Source: Sycobia sp. Sy_11 (taxonomy: Eukaryota; Arthropoda; Insecta; Hymenoptera; Epichrysomallidae). From it: a DNA stretch of 64,000 nt. A program made the translations under genes and the position numbers. The stretch spans positions 2,412,001 to 2,476,000 of the forward strand of contig JACCIC010000035.1 of NCBI GenBank assembly GCA_018907035.1. The letters are read 5' to 3'. Of the stretch, positions 1 through 12,900 are shown piece by piece. Below the pieces are notes generated by a model. That model ran no database searches, was not told the DNA's origin, and saw only the letters and a list, made by a program, of their open reading frames with translations. Every line of letters starts with the position of its first letter. Within the stretch, counting starts at the first letter, position 1.

Positions 1-1150
1 TGTTTGCAATTCCACGAAGTATAACCCAACTGTGTATCACAGATTTTATTAAAATTATTCTTGATATCTAGATAGATAATTCTACGAATAAATAATAGAA
101 TTCTGACACTTGAATTTACTTTAATAACGTTGTTATGAATTTTTTATTATACACATGCATATATATTTTTCCATCACTATGATTGTATTAATCTATTATT
201 TTTATGAACCTGGCAGGGCCTATACATTTGCATTAAGTCAGTACAGATACATTAAATAAATAAAATAATCTATAAATAATCTAAATATTAGGTTGAAAAC
301 GTATTTTCAAATTAGTAAATATTTACCAGCATAGTATATTTAATAGTTGACTAAAGATTTATATTAATTAAAGAGTCGCTATGTTATTTTATTGTATTCA
401 ATTGTAATATCTTCTTGTTATTTACATATTGCTTTATACACTAAATGTAATTTCTTGCATTTCGTGCAATATTATGAGCAAGTCAATATAGATACATAAG
501 ATTTAATTTTAATATCTCATTAAAATAGTATTCGCACACATAATATAAAATGCAGAATATCATAATTAAATAAATTTTTAAATGATTTTGTAGTGCATTG
601 GGATCTTTACGAATATTTGATTTTTATTATTGACTTATTTCCCTATTTTTTCTTTTTTGTGTTTATATGCCTATAGCTTTTCTTATAAGTTTTCTTAGTT
701 CTTAGAACTTTTATTTGTTAATACAGACGATTTTAGACTTGGATGCTCTTCTTCATGGACGGGCGTTTCTTTATGATCAAAAATATAAATTCATATATTG
801 TCATTATATTTTCTATCTAATATTCGATACTACTATGTATGTAATTTAAAATATTCTATATAATTAATAATTGGTAAAATTAATCTTAATTATAGATTGA
901 TAGATAATAACATTTATAAATAAATAAGTTTAAATTGAAATCTATTAACTATTCTAAATAAGAAAAACTTATCTCGGTTAAAAAAGTTATACATACAAAA
1001 AATATATTTGTTAGCCTTCTAAGATTTTTAGTTATTTTATAACAGATAAAAATAGGATACGAAACGCTTTAAACAATTTAAACCTTCCGCGCCGGAAATT
1101 GTCGCTCAATTTGAGCTAGAACTGTCGCTGTTAGTCGCTGTTATTAGAGC

Positions 1151-1153
<3 letters not shown>

Positions 1154-1219
<66 letters not shown>
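1154..1219. repeat. (TA)n microsatellite
   Basis: Uninterrupted TA dinucleotide tract of about 66 nt inside a GTCGC-rich patch. Confidence 0.97.
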
Positions 1220-1222
<3 letters not shown>

Positions 1223-1703
1223 GTACCAGCAGGTACCAGCAGAGTGTCGCCACCTTGTCGCGTCGCTACTACCACCGACAGTTTTGTTTTGACCCCGTAA
1301 AATTCAACCTTTTTTATGGATTAGGTTAGGGTGTAGCATTTGATTGCTGCATCAGGATTCTTGGATATCATATATAATACAATAATATAAGCAGATATTA
1401 ATATATGGTTTGGGTTGTTTATTTGTCTATTTACTATTAATATATTTATCTTTCCATCTAAAATATGGAAACAGTTTCTGAATCTATCCAAATTACAAGA
1501 TTGTAACTAATTTAATATGCAATGCCTATCCGAATATTGTTACATGGTATATATAATATTATGAATTCATACATAGCTTTGTAATATATATTATAGTATT
1601 AATACAATATGCGTAAAGTATAAGAAACATAAAGCTTCGGACGGCTTGACCAGGCTGGACTTGACAAACGAAAATTTAGTTGAACTCAACTTGAAGCAGA
1701 AGG

Positions 1704-1705
<2 letters not shown>

Positions 1706-1754
<49 letters not shown>
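1706..1754. repeat. (TA)n microsatellite
   Basis: Uninterrupted TA tract of about 49 nt. Confidence 0.97.
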
Positions 1755-1758
<4 letters not shown>

Positions 1759-2066
1759 GCGGCGTATTCATGATATAACTATATTATTTGGGAATATTAT
1801 TAGGAGGTTCGCAAATTCAGGTTAATTTCTCACCGATTACCAGGAGGCAGATTTTTTGCTGGCAAATGTACCTAATGTGTTAGATTATTTGCATGATTCT
1901 CTAGTAGAGGGTTTGGTTTGATGTTGATCAGGTTTGCTCATGGTCACGGTCATAGCTTAGTATAGTATCTGATAGTATATATTTATCAGTATTTATTCAA
2001 AGATATTTAGATTTTTATATACCACTCATTTAAACTATATACCATAAACCATAATCTATATATCTA

Positions 2067-2068
<2 letters not shown>

Positions 2069-2126
<58 letters not shown>
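2069..2126. repeat. (TA)n microsatellite
   Basis: TA tract of about 58 nt preceded by a short TATC-rich stretch. Confidence 0.97.
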
Positions 2127-2128
<2 letters not shown>

Positions 2129-2750
2129 CACGTCGTTCGATCGTACAGCCACACGCAATGCATGGATGCTAACATAAAATCAACAAATTCTAGTATGTGC
2201 ATCTTGCTCCCTCACTCGGTCGGTTTATATAGTTACTCTACTACACGCTCCACACCTTCCTCCGCACGGACAAACCAAACGTCATTTCCGCTTATCTCTA
2301 TATAGGGGAAAGGGGACGCACAATGGAAGGAAACGAGTCGACCGAGTGGGAGTGCAGATCATCCTGGAATCAGTATTTGTAAACCTGTCAATAATCTAGG
2401 ATATCTCGTGGTGGCTGCAAGTTAATTAAGTTTACTTGAGTGTACTTGGTACACGATAAATACGAAACGGTCGAAGCCGTTCGATCGATTGTTAAACGGA
2501 CAAGTTTTATAAAGTGACCGACAAGATAGAAAACGAACGAATAGAACGTTTTCGTTTATGTAGCGCGAGTGCAAAGTGTTGTACAAGAGAAAATATTCCG
2601 TAACGAAAAAACGGATGTTCATTCCCTGTCAGTTTACACTGGCTAGAAAAAGGTAATACTAATATCTATGATTTTATATCATTTGCTTGAATCGGTTTAC
2701 TGATTGTGCATGTATAAATGCGTGTAGCGTGTGTACGCAATATGAGCGTG

Positions 2751-2753
<3 letters not shown>

Positions 2754-2811
<58 letters not shown>

Positions 2812-2879
2812 CATACAGTCCACGGTCATACATGCAGACAGACCCTTTGATCTCTGTATGATTGCATGGCTGAGTAATA

Positions 2880-2940
<61 letters not shown>
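2754..2940. repeat. paired (TA)n microsatellites
   Basis: Two TA tracts (2754-2806 and 2886-2940) separated by about 80 nt of mixed sequence. The open frame across them encodes only poly-(Tyr-Ile) and is not a gene. Confidence 0.95.
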
Positions 2941-2944
<4 letters not shown>

Positions 2945-3333
2945 GAATGAGTTTTGATCCCGTGCGTAAATGGATGGATATACTGGGCATGTATTTTGTA
3001 GTGGTTATTCAGTAAGAGAGAGTATGAAATGGAGGAGAAAGATCGTCAAGGTTAGGTTGGTACCAAGTAGAAACTATAAAAAATGATAAAAGTTAAATAT
3101 ATGAAAGAAAATTCGTCAAATCTTGTAAAATGTCTAAATTTAATATAGAGCGAAACAGCCGGCTGAACGAGAGCTGTAATCGATAAATTTTGAAAGCTTC
3201 TCATCGTATCTTTCACGTAGCTCGTACACTCTCTAATTCTTTCTCCTACCCCCCTCCCCCTCAGTCGTTCTTTCTCTTCTACATATATCTTTCTCTGTTT
3301 CTCTCAACGATTCGAGGCAGAGCGAGAATATAG

Positions 3334-3336
<3 letters not shown>

Positions 3337-3398
<62 letters not shown>
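3337..3398. repeat. (AG)n microsatellite
   Basis: AG tract of about 62 nt with one AAAG interruption. It is followed by a GGC/CAG-rich patch (about 3430-3495) that looks promoter- or 5'UTR-like but has no identifiable gene. Confidence 0.95.
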
Positions 3399-3400
<2 letters not shown>

Positions 3401-4938
3401 CATGAGAAAAGCGAACGGTCATGTGTCAACGTAACCTGCGGCGGCGGCGGCATCGGTACAGCCGAGCTTATAGCAGCAGCAGCAACGCCGCTTCTTCAGT
3501 AATTAACCAAACAAAATGGACACCGAGATAACAATTGAGCGAAAACCCGTACGATTGTTACGCGCCAGAGAGGATTGACGCTCCTTTAAAAAGTGACTCA
3601 CCGTTGAAACATTATATTTTGACCGGGCATAAAGTTCTTGAAACTTAACAAGGTGATAATTTTTTTTGGCTTTTTTCTCTAAAAATGAAACAAACGCAAT
3701 GGTCGAACCTGAACACAGTATCTTTTCGATCATTTAAAGGACCATCGTTCGGATTCGTTTTTCGTTTACAAGTGTAACGGCCAATAATAGTTGTGTTTTC
3801 GTGAACATTGTGATTTGTATCGGAGTTGTGATTATTATAAGAATTTTCATTAAATGGGGTCAGGTGTGTAGTGAGAGAGTGTATGTGCGTCTGTGTATGT
3901 GCTATGTGTGTATGGGGTACTTTCGCGTTTCGTTCGCCTCAAACGCGGCTCCTCCCGCACACACGCGAGTTTCGTTTCTCTTTCTTGATGGGTGAAACCG
4001 TTCCTTTTTTTCGGAGCAGCTTCCGCGTTCTCGGGCTAGCCGAGATAGGTAGTTCGACTTTTCGGAGTGGTCTTTGGAAAGTAACCTACTATCTTGCAAA
4101 CAACCAACGTTTGCATTGTGAAATTATGACTGTGTTTTATTCTGGTAAATGACGAATAATTGTACTTCACATAGTAGATTGTAATTGTTTTAAATAGCAT
4201 TCTGAATGATTAATGATTGTCCAGTAGGTGATTCGATGCAACATCCCAAATAGTAGTTAAGAAAATAAGAAATCAATGAATTCAAAAAGTGCGTGATTAG
4301 TACAACTATCGAGTAAATTTGTTCGCGCGTATGCGTGTGCATACGCGTATATGCATGCGTGCTTGTAAAATTAATAGACTTCATTAATATAACAAATGAT
4401 TGTGCAATGTTACAATTGCTCGTTAATTATATAAGTAATTTAAATCTTGAACTGATCGTACGTTCACATCTGCATACTTGAAAACACTTGTAAAATTATA
4501 CTTACATTTTGGTTTTGAAATATAATCACTAAAGTCTTTGCAATCGCAATTCTTAGTCGTGTTTTCTTATTTAATTAATCGAGCAAATCGATAGAATTAA
4601 TCGCTTATGAATAAATAAAATAAAAACATTCTCATATAAAGTAAGTTTGAGTAATGTTTAGTTTATTGGTGCTCTAATAAATATAATCTATTTATTAATT
4701 AATTGAATTTCCTTTCGTACATTGCGGGCTATATAATATATAAAGGATTCGTCTGAACTCCAAAAAGTTTAGTGAAAGAGAAAAAAGTGAACTTGTTGAA
4801 AAAGTTCCCACTTTATGTTGAACACAAGAAAAATGTTTATATTTTTTATGCACGTGAAACACGTATACACCTTACATTCGCAACCCTCACATAAATATCC
4901 CATACACCAAGTGCAAGGGGCCTCTCTCTTCCTCCTTG

Positions 4939-4940
<2 letters not shown>

Positions 4941-5006
<66 letters not shown>
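4941..5006. repeat. (TC)n microsatellite
   Basis: Uninterrupted CT dinucleotide tract of about 66 nt. Apparent open frames through it are poly-(Ser-Leu) or poly-(Arg-Glu) artefacts. Confidence 0.96.
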
Positions 5007-5009
<3 letters not shown>

Positions 5010-6595
5010 TCTCTTTTTCTACTGTAAGTATCACAGGACGCGATTGGTTAATCAAGTATCCTGCAACTCGATGCGGCTCTATAAGGTAAAATCTGATTGG
5101 TTCTCTTTTCTGGTGTAATTTCGGCTTCGCTTCGCTACTGCCAATTGCTTGATCCGTCTTTATGCTCGCGAATCTACATCTAATACTTCATAAGAGTGAA
5201 TGCACGTACGTGTGTGCACGACGTAAGTACTCGGCGCTCGACGTGAATGCCCGCGGCCAGAATTTTCGGTGTGTGCCGTGTCGCGTGTACTCACTACTCA
5301 CACACTGCCACGCACTTGCCGGTCTTTTCTCCTCCGCTTCTCTTTCTTGGATCGCCTGATGCCTATGCATCTGTGTGTGCGTACTCAGTGCCGTATCCTG
5401 TTCAAAATCGTATTATTCTAGGAACCACATTTACTTATACCGAGTTGAGTTGGATTTTTCATTCAAGTCACAGATTGACCTTTTGTTGATTCTTTTCTAG
5501 GTCAATGTATCCTTACGGTGTTTGGCATACATTTAAATATCATGGAATTGTTTTGTTTTTATTATGTTCTTGCATGACGTGCCATTACCGGAGTTTGTTT
5601 TGTTTTCCCCCCTTTATTTATTTACATTGATAAAACAATTGAAAATTAGAGTTGTAAACAAAAAAATTAAAGGGACAACTATGTTATTATAATGTACTAT
5701 CGAAATTTATTATATACATATACATTCTATTTTATGTACCTCTATTACCATAATTTAAATATACAGAAATACTTAGCATCTGCGATTATACAACATACAT
5801 TTATTATTTGTAATTCTAATTTTCAAAACAAACTATATTATTGTTTATATTTTATTTGCAATATGTCAATAAACATTTCTAAAAAAATTAATTTACTTTT
5901 ATTTAAAAAATTTTTAAATATTAGAAATGTTTGTTAGTTTGGTGAAATGAAATAGAAAGAAACTGGCTAAAATAAATTCATAATTTAAAGCTTACCTTCC
6001 TAAGCCTGAATATAATTTAGATATATTTGAATTTATTATTCATTTACGTTGGATTATAATATGTTTACCAAGATATGTTTAAAATAAGATTTGAAATGAA
6101 TTTATATATACTACAACTCATATCTGTAATCAGTATTATTGAAAAACGAAGAAGAAAAAACGAAACGCATTATTTTATTTTTATAGTATACGCCTGTGAA
6201 AGTGTATACTCATTTTGTGTTGTGCATATTAAAAAAGTATTTTATTTTCTCAATACTGCGCTCATGCAGATATTTTAATAACACTAGTATATAGGACAAT
6301 TTTTTTGTATCATCTGCATTGTACATTATTTCATGATCGATTTCTTAAATCATCTTATAATTATGAATTTGTTACAACTTGTTTAAAAAAACTTTTGGAA
6401 AGTCAAATATTCTGTGTTATTTCCAATAACAAAATTTTGCGTCGAACATATTGTCTAGTCGGTGTTCCAAAAATTTTAGAAAGCTCTGCACAGAAAATCG
6501 TTTTTCACAAGTATCACTTTCACGTGTATAATGAGGAGCAGTAGCGTAACAAAAAAATCCTCTTTCACTTATTATTGTAAGGAAAAAATTTAGAT

Positions 6596-6621
6596 TATAT
6601 ATATATATATATATATATATA
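6596..6621. repeat. short (TA)n microsatellite
   Basis: TA tract of about 26 nt. Confidence 0.9.
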
Positions 6622-7249
6622 GAAGTGAAATATAGGTGATTCTTTTATCGATACTTATTAATGAATTAATAGACTTTATCGGCGTATTGTCAAAAATTTT
6701 TTATTTTGAATAAAGTAACAAAAAAATGCACATCGTTTCTGTAAATAAGGATTAATAATATATGGACAATAAACAGATAATAATTAATTGATGCAAAGAA
6801 CGTTTTGTCATCGTTTTTGGAACGAGACTCATTATAGATCAACGCATTTTTTCATATCATCAATGTCACGAACAAATTGGTAGAATGTCAAAAGATCTTT
6901 GATTCCCGTAAATGCCGACTGAATTATTCGATATTATTCCGTAAAATTTAACTTGACAAAGCGTGTAAAATATGTTCGTCCAAGTTTTTCGAGTTCTTCG
7001 CTCCAGTGCCGTCTCGGTGTCATTCTATTTATTCCTTTAAATCTAAATAGCATTATCAGCAGCGGCGGCAATAAGTAGCCACATCATGATCTTAATTCGC
7101 TCCGATTCGCTTACGCATTAGTACCGTGTGCGAAATTATGTCATCTTTTGTTTCATTTCGATTAGAGGCATTATTCCAGCCTGATGTCCATATTTTGTAT
7201 AACTACGTGGTGCACATATATGTACAGTTAGTGCGGTGTACTATAAAGA

Positions 7250-7252
<3 letters not shown>

Positions 7253-7294
<42 letters not shown>
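7253..7294. repeat. (GA)n microsatellite
   Basis: GA tract of about 42 nt. Confidence 0.95.
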
Positions 7295-7298
<4 letters not shown>

Positions 7299-8844
7299 AG
7301 GTCAGTCGATGATGCCTGCGCCTTTACTATACGGTATTCTAGAACGTTCTTTTTACTTCTTTGGCTCCTTCATAGGGCGGCTTGGATGCCAGGTGCTTTA
7401 CATTTCGTTTCATCGGGAGAAAAAATGGAACCCTAATCCATTCTTTTCGAGCCCCCCCCCCTCTTTTCGTGCTTTTCTAAATCAAACTTGTCTTTTCTTC
7501 GATACATTACATGGCACATTCCATTTTCCGTTATCTATAAATATATTGGTAAATGCAATGGAGTTCCATTAATTTAGTAATATAGTTTTTATCGAACTTG
7601 TCTATCTGTAAAATACTTTGTATGTACCTTTGCAGTGAGTATTTCTAAATGGAAGCTTGCCAATATCTCGATGAAAATGAATATTTTCAATCGTTGGTTT
7701 GATATTATATCCATTACTTTATTCATGTTTTAAAAAAAAATACATTAAAAACTCTAGTCACTTAAGGTAAAAAAATTAGCGCTCTATCGAATATAAATTT
7801 AAATTCAATTCGATCAATTAAACTGGAATCACGTACAATGTGAAAGATAGAAATACATTGTTCATAGTTAATGAAAATTTGAGATGAACTTTCTATAGAT
7901 ACTATAAGCGCGGGTATAAAATTGAAAATAACACGAACTCTCGGTGCCTGAAGAGCAGGGCAAATATTTATAATTTTGCGAATGCTCTGGGGATGCTCGA
8001 AAATAGCATCGATTCAAGCCGTCGCTGCACGGAGGAAAAAACTTTAATTTTGCAGTCAAAAATCTTCCGCCAGCCCACAATTGATTTATTTTCATAAGAT
8101 ATTATTTGCAATTACATTGCCTGCGGGTTTCGCTATAATCTTATACTTCAACATCTTGCTATAGATCAACCTATATAAACTAAACAAGAAAAAATATAAC
8201 TCAAAAAATACGAACTTTTATATGTTAATACAAACATGGACTTTTAGCAAGAAAATTGATTTTTCTTAGAAAATATGACTTGTCGAGAGGAAATGTATTT
8301 TGAAAAGATATATTTTGACCTGAACTAAAGTTTTTAATATTTTAAATCTTTATTAACGTATATGCACTAAGCATGATTTCGATTGGGCTTTTCTGTCGTT
8401 CAACGCGATAATGAAATCTGTGCTTATCTTCAATATCATATTCGCGAATCAGAATACATAAACATCCATAGAACATTAGAAATTCTTTTTCCTTTTTCGA
8501 CTCGTCCTGGTAGATATCCTTTCTCGGATTTCTGACAATCTTACAACAATAAAACTCGTAGTTATCGCTTTGCAAATAAACCAGGGCACAAAATTGTAAG
8601 CAAGATTTTATCAAATTTAAAACATTTTTGGTCTAGCTGCAGATTTTTGACTGGAAAATTCAGATTCTTTCTTAATATGCCGCACTCGAGACAACCAATA
8701 TCGTATACGTGTAGCTCGAAAAAAAAGAAAAGTAGTAATAATTGGATAGTAAATATATAAACACGAAACGCTAATGCTCTTGTCCAGAGTGAGCTGCATT
8801 GAGGGAGGTTCAGATAGCGAGGTGCACAGAAGATGATAGAGGTC

Positions 8845-8867
8845 GAGAGAGAGAGAGAGAGAGAGAG
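8845..8867. repeat. (GA)n microsatellite
   Basis: GA tract of about 23 nt. Confidence 0.9.
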
Positions 8868-9044
8868 CACTAGCATAGACGTATATAGGGAGTCCGGGGT
8901 TCGCTGGCATATCAGCAATTTCACGCGCTTCAATATGTGCATGTGTGCGCCTGCGTGAAAACTCTCGCGGCGGGCGGCACGACGGCCCAGCGTATACATT
9001 TTATACGCAAGCGGGGTGGCGTGGTCGTAGCGCGTGCGGCACGC

Positions 9045-9094
<50 letters not shown>
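9045..9094. repeat. (TA)n microsatellite
   Basis: TA tract of about 50 nt with one AA interruption near its start. It is the first of a series of TA tracts embedded in CpG-rich sequence. Confidence 0.95.
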
Positions 9095-9097
<3 letters not shown>

Positions 9098-9998
9098 ACA
9101 TATACATGCGAGACCATCAGATACAACACCAATAGACCACCATAATAAGACAGAGGCGAAATACATTGATACAATGATACATAGCGAAAAGTCGAAATAA
9201 TACTATATATACACCCGAACACGTATTCGGATGCGTAAGAGACCCGCGTCCCTCTCATCCTGTATAGGTTCGCGATCATGGCGTCTGTTCCGTACACAAA
9301 TACATATATATTATATATGTATATATTAAATCCGGATTATACCCTGCTTTTCGTACTGTCGCGAATATGGCATCGGAAAGTCAGGCGCGCGCGCGTGTGT
9401 GTATTATTAAGCTATCTATATATTCATAATGCATATGCGTGGAGCGAAAGAGTATCAACCGCGGCTCATCACGACATGTTTCGCGTCTTTTTCTCGCTTT
9501 CGTGCTTTTCTCCTAGACATAAAGATACTTCCAGTCGTCCACGTCCGTACACCGAGTACTTTTTATTCGACAAATCCTAAACAACCTTGGCAGGAGCCGT
9601 ATATTATAAAGTATATAGAAATATCGTTCCCCATATTTCGCAGTTCGTGGTGCTCCTGATGCTCAAATCCTGCGTGCAGAGAGTATATAGTACGCGCATA
9701 TGCTTTCTCAGAGAATGAGCGGGGGGTTGGGGGGGGGGCGATAACCCGTACAAGGTGTATTATAATATATACAAACGAGCATGGAAAAATGAATCTGTTC
9801 GTTGAGCCCTCTCGAAGGTGAGGAGCTGCGAGGAGAGGTATGCCGCGTATTTCGAGCTCGGCGAGGTGCTCAGTCTTATATATATATCTGCTCATCTCGA
9901 CGCAGCTGTATATATACACATACACATACGAATCTCCCGAGCAACCGAACAGCTACTTCGAACTTCAAGAGAAGGACTTCTTTGCGTGTTCCCCTCCC

Positions 9999-10001
<3 letters not shown>

Positions 10002-10032
<31 letters not shown>
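10002..10032. repeat. (CT)n microsatellite
   Basis: CT tract of about 31 nt in the CpG-rich block. Confidence 0.93.
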
Positions 10033-10034
<2 letters not shown>

Positions 10035-10137
10035 TCGGCCGGACTCTACGAGCGCACGCGCGCGGCGGCGAGGGGCACTTCCACACTCTTATCTGAGCCC
10101 GCTTCTACATTGTATGCTCATCACGTATAAGCGTATA

Positions 10138-10138
<1 letters not shown>

Positions 10139-10200
<62 letters not shown>
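10139..10200. repeat. compound (GT)n(TA)n microsatellite
   Basis: A GT run of about 13 nt passes directly into a TA run of about 49 nt. CpG-rich DNA follows immediately. Confidence 0.95.
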
Positions 10201-10202
<2 letters not shown>

Positions 10203-10660
10203 GCTGGTCGCGTGTGCCGACTGCCGCCGCACGAGGCGAGCGCGAGCGCGGTGGCAGCGGGCGGAGCGCCGTCTTTGTATGGGTGTGTGCGCGCGTGGTC
10301 GTTCCTGATGGTATGTATGCATGTATGTGTATATATAACTATATATAGGCGCATGTATGTGTGCGCGCGCATGAGCAGCGACCAGTGTGGTGGGGCGGCG
10401 ATGGCTCGCCTCCCAATCCAACTCCCCATATCAACCTTATATACACGAGTTTAAAAAAACGGAGAAGAGAATAAACGAGCAAAGGAGAGAGACCTCCGAG
10501 AGAGACTCACACGCGCGTTTCGGAGCAGGGCCAGAAGAGGGAGAGAGAAGCGCGAAAGGAGAAAGCCACACCAGGCCACAGTGTGGAAACGGAGACAGAG
10601 AGCGTGGGAAAAGGACGGGGCTATCTTATATATACATGTATGTACTACACATGCACACGG

Positions 10661-10667
10661 GCGCGCG

Positions 10668-10723
<56 letters not shown>
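10661..10723. repeat. compound (GC)n(TA)n microsatellite
   Basis: A 12-nt GC alternation (potential Z-DNA) directly abuts a TA tract of about 51 nt. Confidence 0.95.
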
Positions 10724-10725
<2 letters not shown>

Positions 10726-11071
10726 GTATATACGTTCCTTGCTTGCGCTCCAATCCAGTTATACATATATCAGTGGCGATATATTGATGGGAGGGGGGGG
10801 GTGTTCGCATACGTATTATAGGCATAGAAAGGGAAAAGAGAGAAGTATCATCAGCTGTATAGGAAGACGAGGAAGAGAGCGCCATGTAAACCTCGGAACC
10901 TGGGGCGCACGCGGGGGGAGCGCGATCGGCGCCCGGGAGCGAGAAAGAGAGACGCCTCGAATGATTCGGGCCACGCTCGCACCTCGCCTCTGATGCCGCC
11001 ACTTACATATTATACCAGATACTATCCGCTCGCGATGTTTCCTCACACTCGCGCTTCCCTTCGCCCCTCCG

Positions 11072-11073
<2 letters not shown>

Positions 11074-11122
<49 letters not shown>
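11074..11122. repeat. (TA)n microsatellite
   Basis: TA tract of about 49 nt flanked on both sides by CpG-rich sequence. Confidence 0.95.
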
Positions 11123-11127
<5 letters not shown>

Positions 11128-11443
11128 CAAAGTTGATGTCCGCGCGCCGCACGGGAAAAGTTGTTGGAGCGACTTCAGCCATCTCGGGGCGTTTGAAGAC
11201 GCGAGCATCGGGACTCTCGAACCGGCAGTCCTTACGAGTAATATAACCTCGTGTTATAGTTGGCGTTTTCCATGCCAGCAGGGCCCTCATTGGGTTTCGC
11301 TAGGGACAACCCTGTCATATCGTAGGGGAATCTTCGCGAATCCGCGAGTCGCCAAGAACGACGCCACCATAATATGATACGCGCTCGCGGACAGTTGTCC
11401 GTCGCGCAAACGCTGCCCGCGCTCGTACGCGTGTACAGCTTTG

Positions 11444-11447
<4 letters not shown>

Positions 11448-11493
<46 letters not shown>
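11448..11493. repeat. (AG)n microsatellite
   Basis: AG tract of about 46 nt in the CpG-rich block. Confidence 0.95.
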
Positions 11494-11496
<3 letters not shown>

Positions 11497-11624
11497 GTGG
11501 GAGGGAGGGAAGGAGGGAGAGTTGACGAGTATCGAACGCTGCGCTTTGTGGTGTATTATTATATGTACGCGCGTACGGGACCACTCTGATGTCTGTTGTA
11601 TTATATATGTATATAGGATTGTCA

Positions 11625-11675
<51 letters not shown>
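11625..11675. repeat. (TA)n microsatellite
   Basis: TA tract of about 51 nt, followed by the most CpG-dense part of the region (about 11695-11900). Confidence 0.95.
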
Positions 11676-11681
<6 letters not shown>

Positions 11682-12032
11682 TAATATAATATACGCGTGC
11701 GCGTTCGGTGCTCGAGAGATCCTCGCTCGCCGCTGGATGCGCCCCGGCGGCGGCGCGCGCGCTCCGGCCCCCGACTCTCGAGCCCCGAGCGTTGCGCCCA
11801 TCAAGCGGTCGTGCGCGCTCGCCCGCGCTCCTTTCCTCGTCCCGTCTTTCTCTCCCGCGAGTTCTGTAGCGCACAACCAGCGGAGGCGCGATAATATGGC
11901 GTAGGGCAGCCGCCGCGCGTGGAACGCCGCTGTCGACGAGTGTGTGTCTCGTTCGCCGTCCTTCTCTCCGTTCTTCCTTCTCTCCCCCCATCTCCTTCTC
12001 CCGCCACCCTTCTCTCTCTTTCTCCCTCTCCC

Positions 12033-12066
<34 letters not shown>

Positions 12067-12090
12067 CGTGTGTGTACATATATACACACA
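12033..12090. repeat. compound (TA)n(GT)n repeat
   Basis: A short TA run (12033-12051) continues into imperfect GT/AC alternation. Confidence 0.9.
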
Positions 12091-12215
12091 CATACAAAAC
12101 AGAGTCGCTGCTCTTGATCACCGTATATACCATAGAGCCGTATATACTCGTCCTGCTATATACTCCAACAACCGCGCGACGCGAGCCGGCTACGTGTGAG
12201 CGGTTGTGTATATAT

Positions 12216-12218
<3 letters not shown>

Positions 12219-12272
<54 letters not shown>
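12219..12272. repeat. (TA)n microsatellite
   Basis: TA tract of about 54 nt flanked by CpG-rich sequence. Confidence 0.95.
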
Positions 12273-12274
<2 letters not shown>

Positions 12275-12549
12275 TGCCGCCGAGCTGCCGTTTACTCTGC
12301 GCCGACTGTGCGCAGGGACGACCGAAGAGCAGCTCGCGGGAGAGCCGTCACGCCAGGAAAATATCGGCTGTGCGACGTGTGTTATGAACGAGTGCACCAG
12401 GGGATTGCGATTGAACGAAAAACCGTAAGCTTACATGTACATAATATAAGTGCGAGCCTTCCTTTGAAAAGGCCCCATACGTTTATTCCTTGATACGGGG
12501 ATGGGTGTATTTGTGACCGCAGGCGTATATGTGCGTGCCTTCTTTATAC

Positions 12550-12553
<4 letters not shown>

Positions 12554-12586
<33 letters not shown>

Positions 12587-12590
12587 TGTG
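12554..12590. repeat. (TG)n microsatellite
   Basis: TG tract of about 37 nt with one GGG interruption. Confidence 0.93.
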
Positions 12591-12900
12591 TATACTTGTT
12601 CCGCAAAGTGCCGTTCCCCGTGCGCATGAAAGTGCAGCTTCGGGAAGAGGTTTCATCCGACGCGAGAGAAATCTCGGCGATATTATAGTTTTATTCGTGA
12701 TTACGTCAGGAGTGTGCTGCTCCGCCTGATGTCTCCCGACGCTTCTTTACCCCTTTCTTTTCCTTTCTATCGCCGTTCTCCTTCGCGTTCCGTCTCTGGC
12801 CTCTCGCGTCGCGGCCCGCGCGGATGCCATCAGAGGAAGAGAGAGACAGACCTACGCGCTCGATGGATTTTTGTCATTCCTTCGGTTCATCCGGCATGCC

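Larger units (their letters stand above)
1..9000. other. gene-poor AT-rich upstream region
   Basis: I see no supported protein gene here on either strand. The sequence is AT-rich with scattered (TA)n, (AG)n and (CT)n microsatellites. Open frames across the repeats only encode runs such as YIYI, SLSL or RERE and have no family similarity. Somewhat GC-richer patches occur near 2.1-2.4 kb, 3.4-4.1 kb and 5.2-5.4 kb and could hold distal promoters or noncoding exons of the downstream kismet gene, but I cannot place a splice donor with confidence. A short GTCGC-rich island with a central (TA)n lies at about 1083-1310. Confidence 0.5.
9800..12900. promoter_or_regulatory. CpG-rich block, likely kismet promoter/5'UTR region
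   Basis: This stretch is visibly richer in GC and CpG than anything else in the window, with runs of CGC/GCG around 10.20-10.28, 10.9-11.0, 11.7-11.9 and 12.28-12.36 kb. It is cut by (TA)n, (CT)n, (AG)n and (GT)n tracts and has no conserved ORF. The kismet coding exon at 14053 begins at a splice acceptor, so at least one untranslated 5' exon must lie upstream. This block on the same side is the best candidate. One possible donor is the GTAAGC at 12425, but its exon side (ACC) is a weak match. The promoter role is inferred from composition and position only. Confidence 0.35.

Noticed and set aside
2687..2950. Open frame across (TA)n tracts encoding poly-(Tyr-Ile), and similar frames at 8.5-12.5 kb
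   Set aside because: The codons are simply the dinucleotide repeat; there is no conserved flank and the same happens in several frames and on both strands.
3503..3733. 76-codon minus-strand open frame in the upstream region
   Set aside because: No recognisable domain; length is within chance expectation and no exon context supports it.
4815..5055. Open frames across the (TC)n tract (poly-Ser-Leu / poly-Arg-Glu), and the same at 7253-7294, 11448-11493 and 57699-57840
   Set aside because: Microsatellite artefacts with no domain, splice signal or similarity.
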